Positions 15,585 to 23,550 of a DNA stretch of 64,000 nucleotides are shown piece after piece (position 1 is the first letter of the stretch; each line of letters begins with the position of its first letter). The stretch lies in contig NZ_JAUSTN010000007.1 of the NCBI RefSeq assembly GCF_030812875.1, positions 62,001 to 126,000 of the forward strand. Direction: 5' to 3'. The stretch comes from Peptoniphilus_B koenoeneniae (GTDB taxonomy: Bacteria; Bacillota; Clostridia; Tissierellales; Peptoniphilaceae). The position numbers and the translations under genes are program-made. The notes beneath the pieces were generated by a model. That model did not search any database, had not been told where the DNA came from, and saw only the letters and a program-made list of their open reading frames with translations.

Positions 15585-17693
15585 TTGAAAAAGACACTTT
15601 CAATTGTGCTTTCATTTGTAATGTTGTTTACACTTGTTTTTTCTTTTCCTTTTGCAGAAGAAAATAAAGATGTAAAAGAAATAGTAATACTTCATACAAA
15701 TGATACACACTCAAGAGCACAAGAAGACGAAAAAGGTAAAGCAATAGGTTTTGCAAAACTTAAAACTTATCTTGAATCAATTAATGATAAGAAAAACACT
15801 ATTGTTTTAGATGCAGGGGACACTCTTCATGGAAAGACATTTGCAACTCTTTCAAGAGGCGAATCTATAGTTAAACTTATGAATGAAGTTGGCTATAGTG
15901 CTATGGCTCCTGGAAATCACGATTATAACTACGGATACGACAGACTTGTAGAACTTTCTAAAAAAGCAAACTTTCCATTCTTGGCTGCAAACGTTGTAAG
16001 AGATAATGGAAAAAGAGACTTTAAAGACAATACAATAATAGAAGTAAACGGAGTAAAGATAGGTCTTTTCGGACTTTGCACTCCTGAAACTCTTTTTAAA
16101 TCAGCACCGGCAAACACAAAGGGAATTAAATTTATAAATCCTATAGACTGTGCTAAAGAAGAAGTAAAAGCTTTAAAGAGACAAGGGGCTCAAGTAATAA
16201 TAGGAATAGGTCACTTGGGACTTGATAATTCTACAAAGGAAGAATATCGCTCAGAAGGACTTGTAAAAGCAGTTGATGGAATAGACATATTTATTGACGG
16301 TCATTCACACACAGCTCTACAAGATGGAAAGAGAGTAAATGATACTTTAATTGCACAAACAGGGGAATATTTTCACAACATAGGTAAAGTTGTAATAAAA
16401 GTACAAGACGGAAAAGTAATAGACAAAAGTGCAAGCTTAGTTGATTTTCAATCATTAAAAGATCAAAAGGGTGATCTTAAAGTTTTAGGCATGATAGAAC
16501 AAGTTGAAAAAGACAACAAACCTTTCCTTGAAAAAATAGTAGGAAAGACAAAAGTTGAACTTGATGGAAAAAGAGAACACAATCGTGCTATGGAAACAAA
16601 CTTAGGAAACTTAATAACAGATGCAATGAGACAAGTTGCAAAAGCTGACGTTGCTATAACAAACGGTGGTGGAATAAGAGAAACAATAAAGATGGGCGAT
16701 GTTACAATGGGTGACGTTTTAACAACATTCCCATTTACAAACTACACTGTAAGCGTAAAAGTTACAGGAGAAGATATTGTAAAGGCTCTTGAAAACGGAG
16801 TATCAAAAGCACCTGCTCTTGACGGAAGATTTCCACAAGTAAGCGGATTAACTTTTAAATTCGATCCTTCAAAAGAACCAGGATCAAGAGTATTTGATGT
16901 AATGGTAGGAAAAAATCCTATAGATCTTAAAAAAGAATATACTCTTGCAACAAACGACTTTATGGCAACAGGCGGAGACGGATATGAAATGTTTAAGGGC
17001 AAAGTTCAAATAGGTCAATTTGAACTTCTAAGCGAAACATTAGCAAAATATTTTGCAGCAAATGGAGAAATAGAACCTAAAGTTGAAGGCAGAATAATAA
17101 GCGCAAGTAAAGATAATAAAGCTGAAGAAAAAGGCTTTATGGACATAAATAATCACTGGGCAAAAGACTATATAAATTATGTAACTGAAAAGGGATATTT
17201 TGCAGGACTTACAAAAGAAAAATTCGGACCTGAAGAAAATGTTACAAGAGCAATGCTTGTTACAGTAATAGGAAGATACGAAAAAGTTGATCCAGCAAAA
17301 TATACACAAACAAAATTTTCAGACGTTAAAGGAAACGAATATTACGGACCATATGTAGCTTGGGCAGCAGAAAATAAAATAGTTGCAGGATATGAAGACG
17401 GAAGTTTCAAACCAAATAAAGAAATTTCAAGAGCTGAAATGGCAGCAATATTTGCAAGATATCAAAAAGATTTCAAAAAAGTTGAAATAAAAGAAGATAA
17501 AAAAGCAGAATTTAACGACATGGAAAAATTCCCAGCATGGGCAAAAGAAGATATTCTAAACTGTGCAAAACTTGGAATAATAACAGGATTTAAAGATAAC
17601 AGTAAAAAAGACGGAACTTATTTCTTTGATCCTACAGGATCATCAACAAGAGCACAACTTTCATCAATAATGTACCACTTGGACAACAAATAA
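15585..17693 (+). CDS. SLH-anchored 5'-nucleotidase / metallophosphatase
   Basis: Surface enzyme of 702 residues that probably removes phosphate from extracellular nucleotides. In order it has a signal peptide (1-25) and a calcineurin-like domain with ILHTNDTHS, DAGDTLHG, GNHDYNYG and GHSHTA. A 5'-nucleotidase C-terminal domain follows with ETNLGNLITDAMRQ and NGGGIRE, then three SLH modules from about 519. Each SLH starts near FMDINNHWAKDYI, FSDVKGNEYYGPYV and FNDMEKFPAWAKEDI and ends in TRAM, SRAE or TRAQ. The start is TTG 15585, with AAGGAGGAA 6 bp before it. SLH modules should hold it to the wall. Together with the alkaline phosphatase it forms a phosphate-scavenging pair. Confidence 0.93.
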   Translation: MKKTLSIVLSFVMLFTLVFSFPFAEENKDVKEIVILHTNDTHSRAQEDEKGKAIGFAKLKTYLESINDKKNTIVLDAGDTLHGKTFATLSRGESIVKLMNEVGYSAMAPGNHDYNYGYDRLVELSKKANFPFLAANVVRDNGKRDFKDNTIIEVNGVKIGLFGLCTPETLFKSAPANTKGIKFINPIDCAKEEVKALKRQGAQVIIGIGHLGLDNSTKEEYRSEGLVKAVDGIDIFIDGHSHTALQDGKRVNDTLIAQTGEYFHNIGKVVIKVQDGKVIDKSASLVDFQSLKDQKGDLKVLGMIEQVEKDNKPFLEKIVGKTKVELDGKREHNRAMETNLGNLITDAMRQVAKADVAITNGGGIRETIKMGDVTMGDVLTTFPFTNYTVSVKVTGEDIVKALENGVSKAPALDGRFPQVSGLTFKFDPSKEPGSRVFDVMVGKNPIDLKKEYTLATNDFMATGGDGYEMFKGKVQIGQFELLSETLAKYFAANGEIEPKVEGRIISASKDNKAEEKGFMDINNHWAKDYINYVTEKGYFAGLTKEKFGPEENVTRAMLVTVIGRYEKVDPAKYTQTKFSDVKGNEYYGPYVAWAAENKIVAGYEDGSFKPNKEISRAEMAAIFARYQKDFKKVEIKEDKKAEFNDMEKFPAWAKEDILNCAKLGIITGFKDNSKKDGTYFFDPTGSSTRAQLSSIMYHLDNK

Positions 17694-17711
17694 AAATTAA
17701 TAAAAAGATAG

Positions 17712-17740
17712 AAACCTCGAAATTTTTCGGGGTTTTTATT
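17712..17740 (+). terminator. Rho-independent terminator after the 5'-nucleotidase gene
   Basis: AAACCTCGA (17712-17720) pairs with TCGGGGTTT (17727-17735) with one wobble and is followed by TT A TTTTTTT. Confidence 0.9.
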
Positions 17741-17790
17741 TTTTTAAAAATTTAAGTTATAATGAAAATATTATAAAAAGAGTGGTGAAC

Positions 17791-18429
17791 ATGAGACTTA
17801 GAAAAAAACATTTTGCAATACCGGAGATGAAAGAAAACCCCTATGTTTATTTTGAAACTCAAGGCTTAAAAGATTTATGGCAAGAGATTTTTGGCAACAA
17901 TAATCCCATAAGAATAGAACTTGGAGGGGGAAAGGGTCAATTTATTTCCATACTTTCTCAAAAAAATCCCAACTATAATTATGTAACTTTTGATAGAGAA
18001 ACCAATGCCTTTATCTATGCCGGAAGAAAAATAGAAGCCTTAGAAAATAAAAATGTAAGAGCTGTTGCCATAGATATAGAACAAGTAGGGGAGTGTTTTA
18101 AGGAAAATACAATTGATAAAATTTATATAAATTTTTGCAATCCATGGCCCAAAGAAAGACACAAAAAAAGAAGGCTGACCCATCCGAGATTTTTAAAAGA
18201 ATATAAAAAATTCTTAAAAATTGGCGGTACTATAGAATTAAAAGTAGACGACAGAGATTTATTTTTAGAATCTATAAAATACTTTGAAGAAAACGGCTTT
18301 GAACCAGTGGAAAAAACCTTAGACATGAAAATGGAAGACTATCCGGACAACATAGTGACAGAATATGAGAGCAAATGGAGAAAAATGAACAAGCCCATTT
18401 GTTTTGGAATCTTCAAAAGAATAAAATAA
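17791..18429 (+). CDS. trmB: tRNA (guanine-N7-)-methyltransferase TrmB
   Basis: SAM-dependent methyltransferase of 212 residues that makes 7-methylguanosine at position 46 in the tRNA variable loop. The N-terminus MRLRKKHFAIPE, the SAM-binding motif ELGGGKGQFI and the signature NFCNPWPKERHKKRRLTHP are diagnostic. ATG 17791 is preferred over the GTG at 17782 because the family begins MRLR and GAGTGGTG lies just upstream as ribosome site. Monocistronic, with its own terminator. Confidence 0.95.
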   Translation: MRLRKKHFAIPEMKENPYVYFETQGLKDLWQEIFGNNNPIRIELGGGKGQFISILSQKNPNYNYVTFDRETNAFIYAGRKIEALENKNVRAVAIDIEQVGECFKENTIDKIYINFCNPWPKERHKKRRLTHPRFLKEYKKFLKIGGTIELKVDDRDLFLESIKYFEENGFEPVEKTLDMKMEDYPDNIVTEYESKWRKMNKPICFGIFKRIK

Positions 18430-18433
18430 GTTT

Positions 18434-18460
18434 ATAAATGTCTGTTTAGACATTTATTTT
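18434..18460 (+). terminator. terminator after trmB
   Basis: ATAAATGTCT pairs with AGACATTTAT around GTTT, followed by TTTT, four bases after the stop. Confidence 0.75.
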
Positions 18461-18473
18461 AAAGTTGAAATTG

Positions 18474-18509
18474 AAAAAAAGAGCTGGGAAATTTTCCCAG
18501 CTCTTTTTT
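18474..18509. terminator. bidirectional terminator between trmB and the stalk-domain gene
   Basis: AGAGCTGGGAAA pairs with TTTCCCAGCTCT, flanked by seven A on the left and six T on the right. It is mainly the terminator of the convergent minus-strand gene. Confidence 0.92.
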
Positions 18510-18523
18510 CTATAAATTTAAAA

Positions 18524-20077
18524 TTATTTTACATTTATTTTAATAGTCCTACTAGTCTTATCCCATTCAATATCCTGTTCAATACCATCATCACTATTAC
18601 CATTTGTAAGGGAAAAGATTTGTGAAATCTTTGTAAGAGGCAGTAAAATTCTTCCCTTCATGCAAAGAACTTTAGAATCAAGTTTTATAATTTTACCATT
18701 GGATAAAACAATCTCCTTGCCATCAATTTGAATCTTTGCGCTTAAACCGTCCTTGGTAAATTGAGCAGTCCTTGTAGAAGCATCCCACTTAACATCAGCT
18801 CCGATTAAATCTGAAATAAATCTTAAGGGAAGCATAAGTCTTGAATCTTTAATAATAGGAGATACATCTGTAAATAAGTTTTCATCTTTTCCATTATCAG
18901 ATTTAATAAAAGATGTCTCCCCGATTTTTAATACATAAGTTGCAGTAACCTTTGTATTTTTTTCCTCATCCTTTTTATCTTTTTTATTAGTTGAAGCATT
19001 TCCTATATAAAATTTCCTGTAACTTCTTGAATGATTTAGTGGATAATCATTCTTTTTTGGTCTTAAATAGGATATTTCAAGATTTCCAGTGTTTGTAGTA
19101 AAAAGTCTGCCATTTTTATTTAAAGTTACCCTTATAGGACCATTTTGATTTTCTAAAATAGTTCCATGCTTAGGATCTGTACTTATAGAATTTGATGCAA
19201 AATCATTAAATTTAACTTCTTTTTTAAGTCCATTTTGATCCACCAAGTTTATGGAAAGCTTTGATAAATCTAATTTTTCTTTAGAAGAATATCTAAGTCT
19301 TGGTTGATTTTTAACTTCAATACTTTGAATATAATCAGGTTCAAAGTCGAGGACCTTTATTGTAATTTCATCCTCTTTTGCAGAATCGGAACTTAAACTT
19401 ACAAGGAGGATTTTACCATCATCAGCCTTTGTTAAAGGTCTATCTTCTAAGGGTTTACCATCAAACTTTAAATTAAATTTATTCATTGAATCTTTATAAG
19501 AAAATTCTTTTTCTTTGTCATTAGTATCAGTTAAAACAATTTTAAGATTATCTAAATCAAGTTTATCGCCAGCAATATAAGTTTTTTTAGTATCTTCCTT
19601 AAAGGCTAGGGTCTTAATATTACTCTCATCAAAAAGACCTGATGTAACTGACAAAGGATTTGTTTCTGCAGGAGGTACATTTCTTGTAGATGAAGTAATA
19701 GAAATTTTAATTTTTTTGCCGTTGTCCTCTTGTGTTAGAATCTGCCCATTTTGATAGTTAGTTGTCAAACCATAGTCACTAAAATCTGCAAATCTAACTA
19801 CTTTTGAATTAAAGTTAGAATCTAATAAAGTTACACTAAGGTTTGAAAGGTCCAATTTATTTTTATTTTCATCACCATATTTGTAATTTAATTTAGGCTG
19901 ATCAGTACAAGTTATACTTATAATATCGTTTTTGTTAAAGTTAGATACAGTTTGCGTGGAAACATTACCATATTCAATACCAGTATTTCCTTGTGCATGG
20001 GCATTAGCTGGAAGTATAGCCGGTATCATTACAAAGGCTAAAGCTAAAGATAGGGGTTTTTTAAAATTATTATTCAT
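18524..20077 (-). CDS. secreted protein with Ig-like repeats and a copper-amine-oxidase-N-like stalk domain
   Basis: Exported protein of 517 residues of unknown function. A signal peptide (1-28, ending ANAHA) is followed by three related beta-rich repeats of about 95 residues. Each has the pattern LDLSNL.V.L.D..., then a short hydrophobic strand and G..L (around 72, 173 and 265), like bacterial Ig-like domains of Firmicute surface proteins. A charged linker (about 345-375) leads to a C-terminal stalk/copper-amine-oxidase N-like domain with SRLMLPLRFISDLIGADVKW and GRILLPLTKISQIF. Despite the name, that domain has no oxidase activity and is thought to be structural. GGAGC precedes the ATG. No SLH or sortase motif is present. 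Confidence 0.75.
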   Translation of the reverse strand: MNNNFKKPLSLALAFVMIPAILPANAHAQGNTGIEYGNVSTQTVSNFNKNDIISITCTDQPKLNYKYGDENKNKLDLSNLSVTLLDSNFNSKVVRFADFSDYGLTTNYQNGQILTQEDNGKKIKISITSSTRNVPPAETNPLSVTSGLFDESNIKTLAFKEDTKKTYIAGDKLDLDNLKIVLTDTNDKEKEFSYKDSMNKFNLKFDGKPLEDRPLTKADDGKILLVSLSSDSAKEDEITIKVLDFEPDYIQSIEVKNQPRLRYSSKEKLDLSKLSINLVDQNGLKKEVKFNDFASNSISTDPKHGTILENQNGPIRVTLNKNGRLFTTNTGNLEISYLRPKKNDYPLNHSRSYRKFYIGNASTNKKDKKDEEKNTKVTATYVLKIGETSFIKSDNGKDENLFTDVSPIIKDSRLMLPLRFISDLIGADVKWDASTRTAQFTKDGLSAKIQIDGKEIVLSNGKIIKLDSKVLCMKGRILLPLTKISQIFSLTNGNSDDGIEQDIEWDKTSRTIKINVK

Positions 20078-20173
20078 TTATTAAGCTCCTTTTCTTATTT
20101 TTATAATTTTAAATTTTTTGTTAAGTTCTTTTAAAGTTAAAGATACTAAAAATAAGTATAAAGGAGCGTCTTT

Positions 20174-20243
20174 ATGGTTTTCAATATCAGATTATTAAGA
20201 TTTGCCTAAAGAATTTTTTGAAAAATTCTAAGATTTTTCTTAG
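20174..20243 (+). other. leader-peptide-like mini-ORF followed by two hairpins
   Basis: A ribosome site AAGGAGCG is followed by a 12-codon frame (20174-20209, MVFNIRLLRFA). Directly after its stop come two small hairpins, 20211-20218 with 20221-20228 and 20228-20233 with 20238-20243. The arrangement recalls an attenuator leader, but no gene follows on this strand for 900 bp. It may be chance or a remnant. This is part of the 1.09-kb non-coding stretch between 20078 and 21163. Confidence 0.25.
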
Positions 20244-20540
20244 AAAAGACAAATAAAATTTTTTATGCTCTAGGTGAAGCATTTTTAAAATTAATTTTAA
20301 ATTACTTAAGAAATCCTTTCATTTAAACAAACCTCTTTTTTATCATAACCCTTAAAAATCCTATAGGGACCAATTTATTGGTCCGCTTGTATAATGTGAG
20401 AGAACAAACCATACATTTGATTTAAAATTTATTTTAAATTTACATTTTTATTTTGTTTTTAATTTTTCAAAATACATTTTTTCTCCATTTATTCTTTTTC
20501 ATTTTTTTATTTTGTTTTAATAAATTCGCCTGACGGCGAC

Positions 20541-20665
20541 CGGACCAATAAATTGGTCCCTACATTCGCTTGCATAGGTTTAATCTTTTGAAACATCTTC
20601 GCATAAAATTACCCCACATTCACGTGTGGGATTTTGTGGGCTGTAGGGACCGGTTTACCGGTCCG
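20541..20665. mobile_element. MITE-like element, copy 1
   Basis: A 125-bp segment bounded by imperfect 24-bp inverted repeats, CGGACCAATAAATTGGTCCC on the left and GGGACCGGTTTACCGGTCCG on the right. Each end is itself a palindrome. Inside lies the CCCCACATTCACGTGTGGG hairpin. It encodes nothing. No target-site duplication was established. Confidence 0.6.
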
Positions 20666-20823
20666 TGTGTTTTTTGTGGGAGAACAAATATTGCATTTTT
20701 TATAAAATATTTTTTACGCTTTACGTAGAGCATTTTTATTTTAAATTTTTTCAACATACCTTTTTTCTACAATTTTTCTTTCTCATTTCTTATTTTATTT
20801 CAAATTATTCGCCTGACGGCGAC

Positions 20824-20948
20824 CGGACCAATAAATTGGTCCCTACATTCGCGTGCAGGGCTTTAATCTTTTGAAACATCTTTGCATAAATTTACCCCAC
20901 ATTCACGTGTGGGTTTTTGTGGGCTGTAGGGACCGGTTTACCGGTCCG
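20824..20948. mobile_element. MITE-like element, copy 2
   Basis: Same length (125 bp) and same end structure as the copy at 20541-20665, with only a few internal differences (for example TTCGCATAAAATTACCCC against TTTGCATAAATTTACCCC). The high identity indicates recent duplication or gene conversion. Confidence 0.6.
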
Positions 20949-21128
20949 CGTGTATAATGTGAGAGAAAAAATTTAGCATTTTTTAAAAATTTTTTTACGC
21001 TTTACGTAGAGCATTTTTGTTTTTTATTTTGTTTTGTTTTAATAATTTCGCCTAAGGGTGACTGGACCAATGGATTGTTTTCTACATTGGGTTGTATTTT
21101 AAATATAAATAAAAATTATTGTAAATTT

Positions 21129-21153
21129 TGTATTACTTGTTATAATACAAGTA
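21129..21153. promoter_or_regulatory. promoter with overlapping operator for the GntR/ABC operon
   Basis: TACTTGT-TATAAT-ACAAGTA (21134-21153) is a perfect 7-bp inverted repeat whose 6-bp centre is the -10 box itself. A second inverted repeat, TGTATTA (21129-21135) and TAATACA (21143-21149), overlaps it. A repressor dimer bound here would mask the -10. The first gene is a YtrA-type GntR regulator starting 10 bp later, so autorepression is the natural reading. Confidence 0.7.
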
Positions 21154-21163
21154 GGTGGTATTT

Positions 21164-21520
21164 ATGATTATAAAAATTGATTCTATAAGCCAAATTCCTA
21201 TTTATTTACAGCTTAGAAATGAGATTGTAAGGGGTCTAGGGCTTGGGCTTTTAGAAAGGGGAGAGGAGCTTCCTGCCATTAGAAAAATTGCCGATGAACT
21301 TAATATAAATCCTATGACTGTGCAAAAAACTTTTAATATTTTAAAAGCTGAGGGTTTTATAGAGATTGATAGAAGAAGCGGGGCAAGAATTTATAGGGAT
21401 GGCAATCTTAAAGATAAAAATTTTATAGAAAGTTTAAGAAATCAAGTTATTGAAGCTAAGGCAAGGGGTTATTCTTTTGATGATATTTTAAAAGTTTTGG
21501 AGGAGGTTAGGGATGTTTAA
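21164..21520 (+). CDS. YtrA-type GntR-family transcriptional regulator
   Basis: Short GntR protein of 118 residues: a winged-helix domain (about 1-75) with ISQIPIYLQLRNEIVRGLGLG, LPAIRKIADELNINPMTVQKTFNIL and the wing GFIEIDRRSGARIY, followed by a brief helical tail for dimerisation. YtrA-class members lack a ligand domain and usually repress their own ABC-transporter operon. ATG 21164 follows AGGTGG by 5 bp; the GTG at 21155 falls inside that site. The next gene overlaps its 3' end by 8 bp. The palindrome on the -10 box upstream is the likely operator. The inducer, often a wall-active compound in this class, is unknown. Confidence 0.9.
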   Translation: MIIKIDSISQIPIYLQLRNEIVRGLGLGLLERGEELPAIRKIADELNINPMTVQKTFNILKAEGFIEIDRRSGARIYRDGNLKDKNFIESLRNQVIEAKARGYSFDDILKVLEEVRDV

Positions 21521-22859
21521 TCTTATTATGTTTTTAACTTATATTTTTATTTGCATAATAACCCATTTTCAAATGGAAAATGCTTTTAAATATAAAAATG
21601 GATACCTATTTGCTACAAGGATTCCTTTTTCTTATATGGAGGATGAAAGAGTTATTGAAATTCTTGAAGATGGCAAGAAAAAAAAGAAGATTTTTCTTTT
21701 TTTAAGTCTTCTTATGGCTATTAGTATTTGGATTTCTGGCGGCTATTCAGTTTTTTTCTTCAGTCTTTTTATGATTATTCAAGTTGCTATTTATAATTTG
21801 ATTATTTATAAGTGCATGAAGGACTTAAGAGCTTATAAAAAAACTTTTATAGGTGAAAAACATGATTATAAATTTACTGACACCAGGGCAAGCATAGAAA
21901 TAAATAAAGAAAGGGTAAAGCCTTTTTATTATTTTCTTTTAATATTTTTAATGCTTTTAAGTATGAGTTTCACTCTTTTACTTATAAAGGGTCAGATGGG
22001 ATTCATCCTATCTTTTACAAATTTTATTCTTATTTCGAGTTTAATTTTTATTGCTTTTATTTATAGGCAGCCTGTAAGAGTTTATTCTCAAGATACAAGG
22101 ATAAATATTGAAAAAAATACTGAAAATATTATTAAGAGGGAAAGGGATTTTTTAAAAATAGGTTTTATATTTTGCCTTTTGTCTTTTCTTTTAGCTTTTA
22201 TTTTAAGAAGGGATTTTTATAATATAAATTTTTTAATTACCTATGTTATTTTATTCGGTTTATCAGTCCTATTTATGTTTTTTAAATATTCCAGGGAAGA
22301 TTCAAAGGGAAAGACAGATTTAGTGCAAGATGAAGATTCATATTGGGATATTTTCGGATATAAAAATCCCAATGATAGGAGAATTTTTATTCCTTCCCTT
22401 ATTTTTTCGGGAAATTTTGAAATAAATAGGGGCAATAAGTGGGGCAGGATTATTTTTATAAGTATAAATCTTATTGTAATATTACTTGTTTTTTCAATTC
22501 CCTATTTTTTAAGTCCTTCACCTTATAAATATGATTTAAATGAAAATTCCATAAGCATCAAGGCAAAATTTTATAAGGACAGGATAGATTTTAAGGATAT
22601 AAAAGATATTTCTCTTGGAGATTTTCCTAATGTAAGAGCTGTAAGGACAAATGGAACAAGCATTGAAAGTCAAGGATACGGATCTTTTTCCCTTGAGGGG
22701 TTAGGAGATGTAAGGCTTTATTATTACAAGGACTGCAAAGAAGTGATTACAATAAAGGGCAAAAAAATATATATGTTTAATGAAAAGAATAAAGAAGAAA
22801 CTGAAAAATTATACAAAGAAATAAGGGGGACTTATGATAAATATAGAAAATCTAAGTAA
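21513..22859 (+). CDS. DUF1648/DUF5808-like multi-spanning membrane protein
   Basis: Membrane protein of 448 residues with about eight hydrophobic helices. A loop containing YWDIFGYKNPNDRRIFIPSLI matches the Asn-Pro-Asn-Asp pattern of DUF5808. The N-terminal PFSYMEDERVIEILEDGKKKKK segment resembles DUF1648 proteins. The C-terminal roughly 110 residues (YDLNENSISIKAKFYKDRIDF onward) look like a small PH-type beta domain. Related proteins accompany GntR regulators and ABC exporters in Firmicutes; the precise role is unknown. It overlaps the regulator gene by 8 bp and the ATPase gene by 26 bp, so the operon is tightly coupled. GGAGGTTAGGG serves as ribosome site. Confidence 0.7.
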   Translation: MFNLIMFLTYIFICIITHFQMENAFKYKNGYLFATRIPFSYMEDERVIEILEDGKKKKKIFLFLSLLMAISIWISGGYSVFFFSLFMIIQVAIYNLIIYKCMKDLRAYKKTFIGEKHDYKFTDTRASIEINKERVKPFYYFLLIFLMLLSMSFTLLLIKGQMGFILSFTNFILISSLIFIAFIYRQPVRVYSQDTRINIEKNTENIIKRERDFLKIGFIFCLLSFLLAFILRRDFYNINFLITYVILFGLSVLFMFFKYSREDSKGKTDLVQDEDSYWDIFGYKNPNDRRIFIPSLIFSGNFEINRGNKWGRIIFISINLIVILLVFSIPYFLSPSPYKYDLNENSISIKAKFYKDRIDFKDIKDISLGDFPNVRAVRTNGTSIESQGYGSFSLEGLGDVRLYYYKDCKEVITIKGKKIYMFNEKNKEETEKLYKEIRGTYDKYRKSK

Positions 22860-23550
22860 GAGCTTTGGAGATAAACTTGCTCTTGATAATTTAAATTTAA
22901 AAGTTAAAAGGGGAGAAATTTTTGGATTTTTAGGGCCTAATGGGGCAGGAAAAACTACAACTATTAAGATGATTGTAGGCATGCTTAAACAAGACAAGGG
23001 ACATATTTTAATTGATGGAATAGATACTCTTAAAGATCCCATTGAGGCTAAGAAAAAATTTGCCTTTGTTCCAGACAATCCAGATGTCTATGAAACTATG
23101 ACTGGCAGGCAGTATTTAAATTTTATTGGAGATGTTTTTGAAATTTCCCTTGATAAGAGGGAGGAAAATATAAAAAAATATCAGGAAATTTTTGAAATGA
23201 AGGAAAATCTGGACCTTTTAATTTCTTCTTATTCCCATGGTATGAAACAAAAAATCGTCCTTATGGGTGCTTTAATTCACGAGCCGGACCTTTTAATTTT
23301 AGATGAACCTATGGTGGGTCTTGATGCAAAAAGCTCTTTCAGACTTAAAAATATTATGAGACAACTTTGTGATTCAGGAAAATCAGTATTTTTTTCAACC
23401 CATGTTATGGAGGTTGCGGAAAAAGTTTGTGACAGGATTGCCATTATAAATAAGGGAAAGCTTATTGCCGTAGGAAGTCTTGAAGAAATTAAAAATCAGG
23501 CTGATGATGAGGGAAGCCTTGAAAAAATATTTTTGGAGCTTACAGAATGA
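22834..23550 (+). CDS. ABC transporter ATP-binding protein
   Basis: Cytoplasmic ATPase of 238 residues. Walker A is GPNGAGKTT, the signature is SSYSHGMKQK, Walker B is LLILDEP and the switch histidine lies in FFSTHVMEVAEKVC. The single-domain architecture belongs to the ABC-2/export subfamily that pairs with the next gene. It starts 26 bp inside the preceding gene with AAGGGGG upstream, and its stop overlaps the permease start by 4 bp. The substrate is unknown; the YtrA context suggests a lipid, peptide or antibiotic stress function, as an inference. Confidence 0.92.
   Translation: MINIENLSKSFGDKLALDNLNLKVKRGEIFGFLGPNGAGKTTTIKMIVGMLKQDKGHILIDGIDTLKDPIEAKKKFAFVPDNPDVYETMTGRQYLNFIGDVFEISLDKREENIKKYQEIFEMKENLDLLISSYSHGMKQKIVLMGALIHEPDLLILDEPMVGLDAKSSFRLKNIMRQLCDSGKSVFFSTHVMEVAEKVCDRIAIINKGKLIAVGSLEEIKNQADDEGSLEKIFLELTE

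Larger units (their letters stand above)
20362..21086. repeat. tandem array of palindromic repeats (about 283-bp period)
   Basis: This stretch has no gene. It holds six copies of an 18-bp palindrome: GGACCAATTTATTGGTCC at 20367-20384, GGACCAATAAATTGGTCC at 20542-20559 and 20825-20842, GGACCGGTTTACCGGTCC at 20647-20664 and 20930-20947, and a decayed copy near 21064. They alternate in orientation, each with a conserved TGTAGGG/CCCTACA arm. The segments between them are also repeated: CGCCTGACGGCG at 20527 and 20810, a CCCCACATTCACGTGTGGG hairpin at 20612 and 20895, and a TTTACGCTTTACGTAGAGCA hairpin. This looks like a REP/BIME or MITE cluster. It is richer in GC than its surroundings. Confidence 0.85.

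Noticed and set aside
20665..20874. 69-codon plus-strand ORF inside the repeat array
   Set aside because: It is rich in Phe and Tyr from T-rich DNA, spans parts of two repeat units and has no ribosome site.
20362..21086. CRISPR array
   Set aside because: Repeats are palindromes in alternating orientation with a roughly 283-bp period and repeated intervening DNA, not short direct repeats with unique spacers; no cas genes are near.
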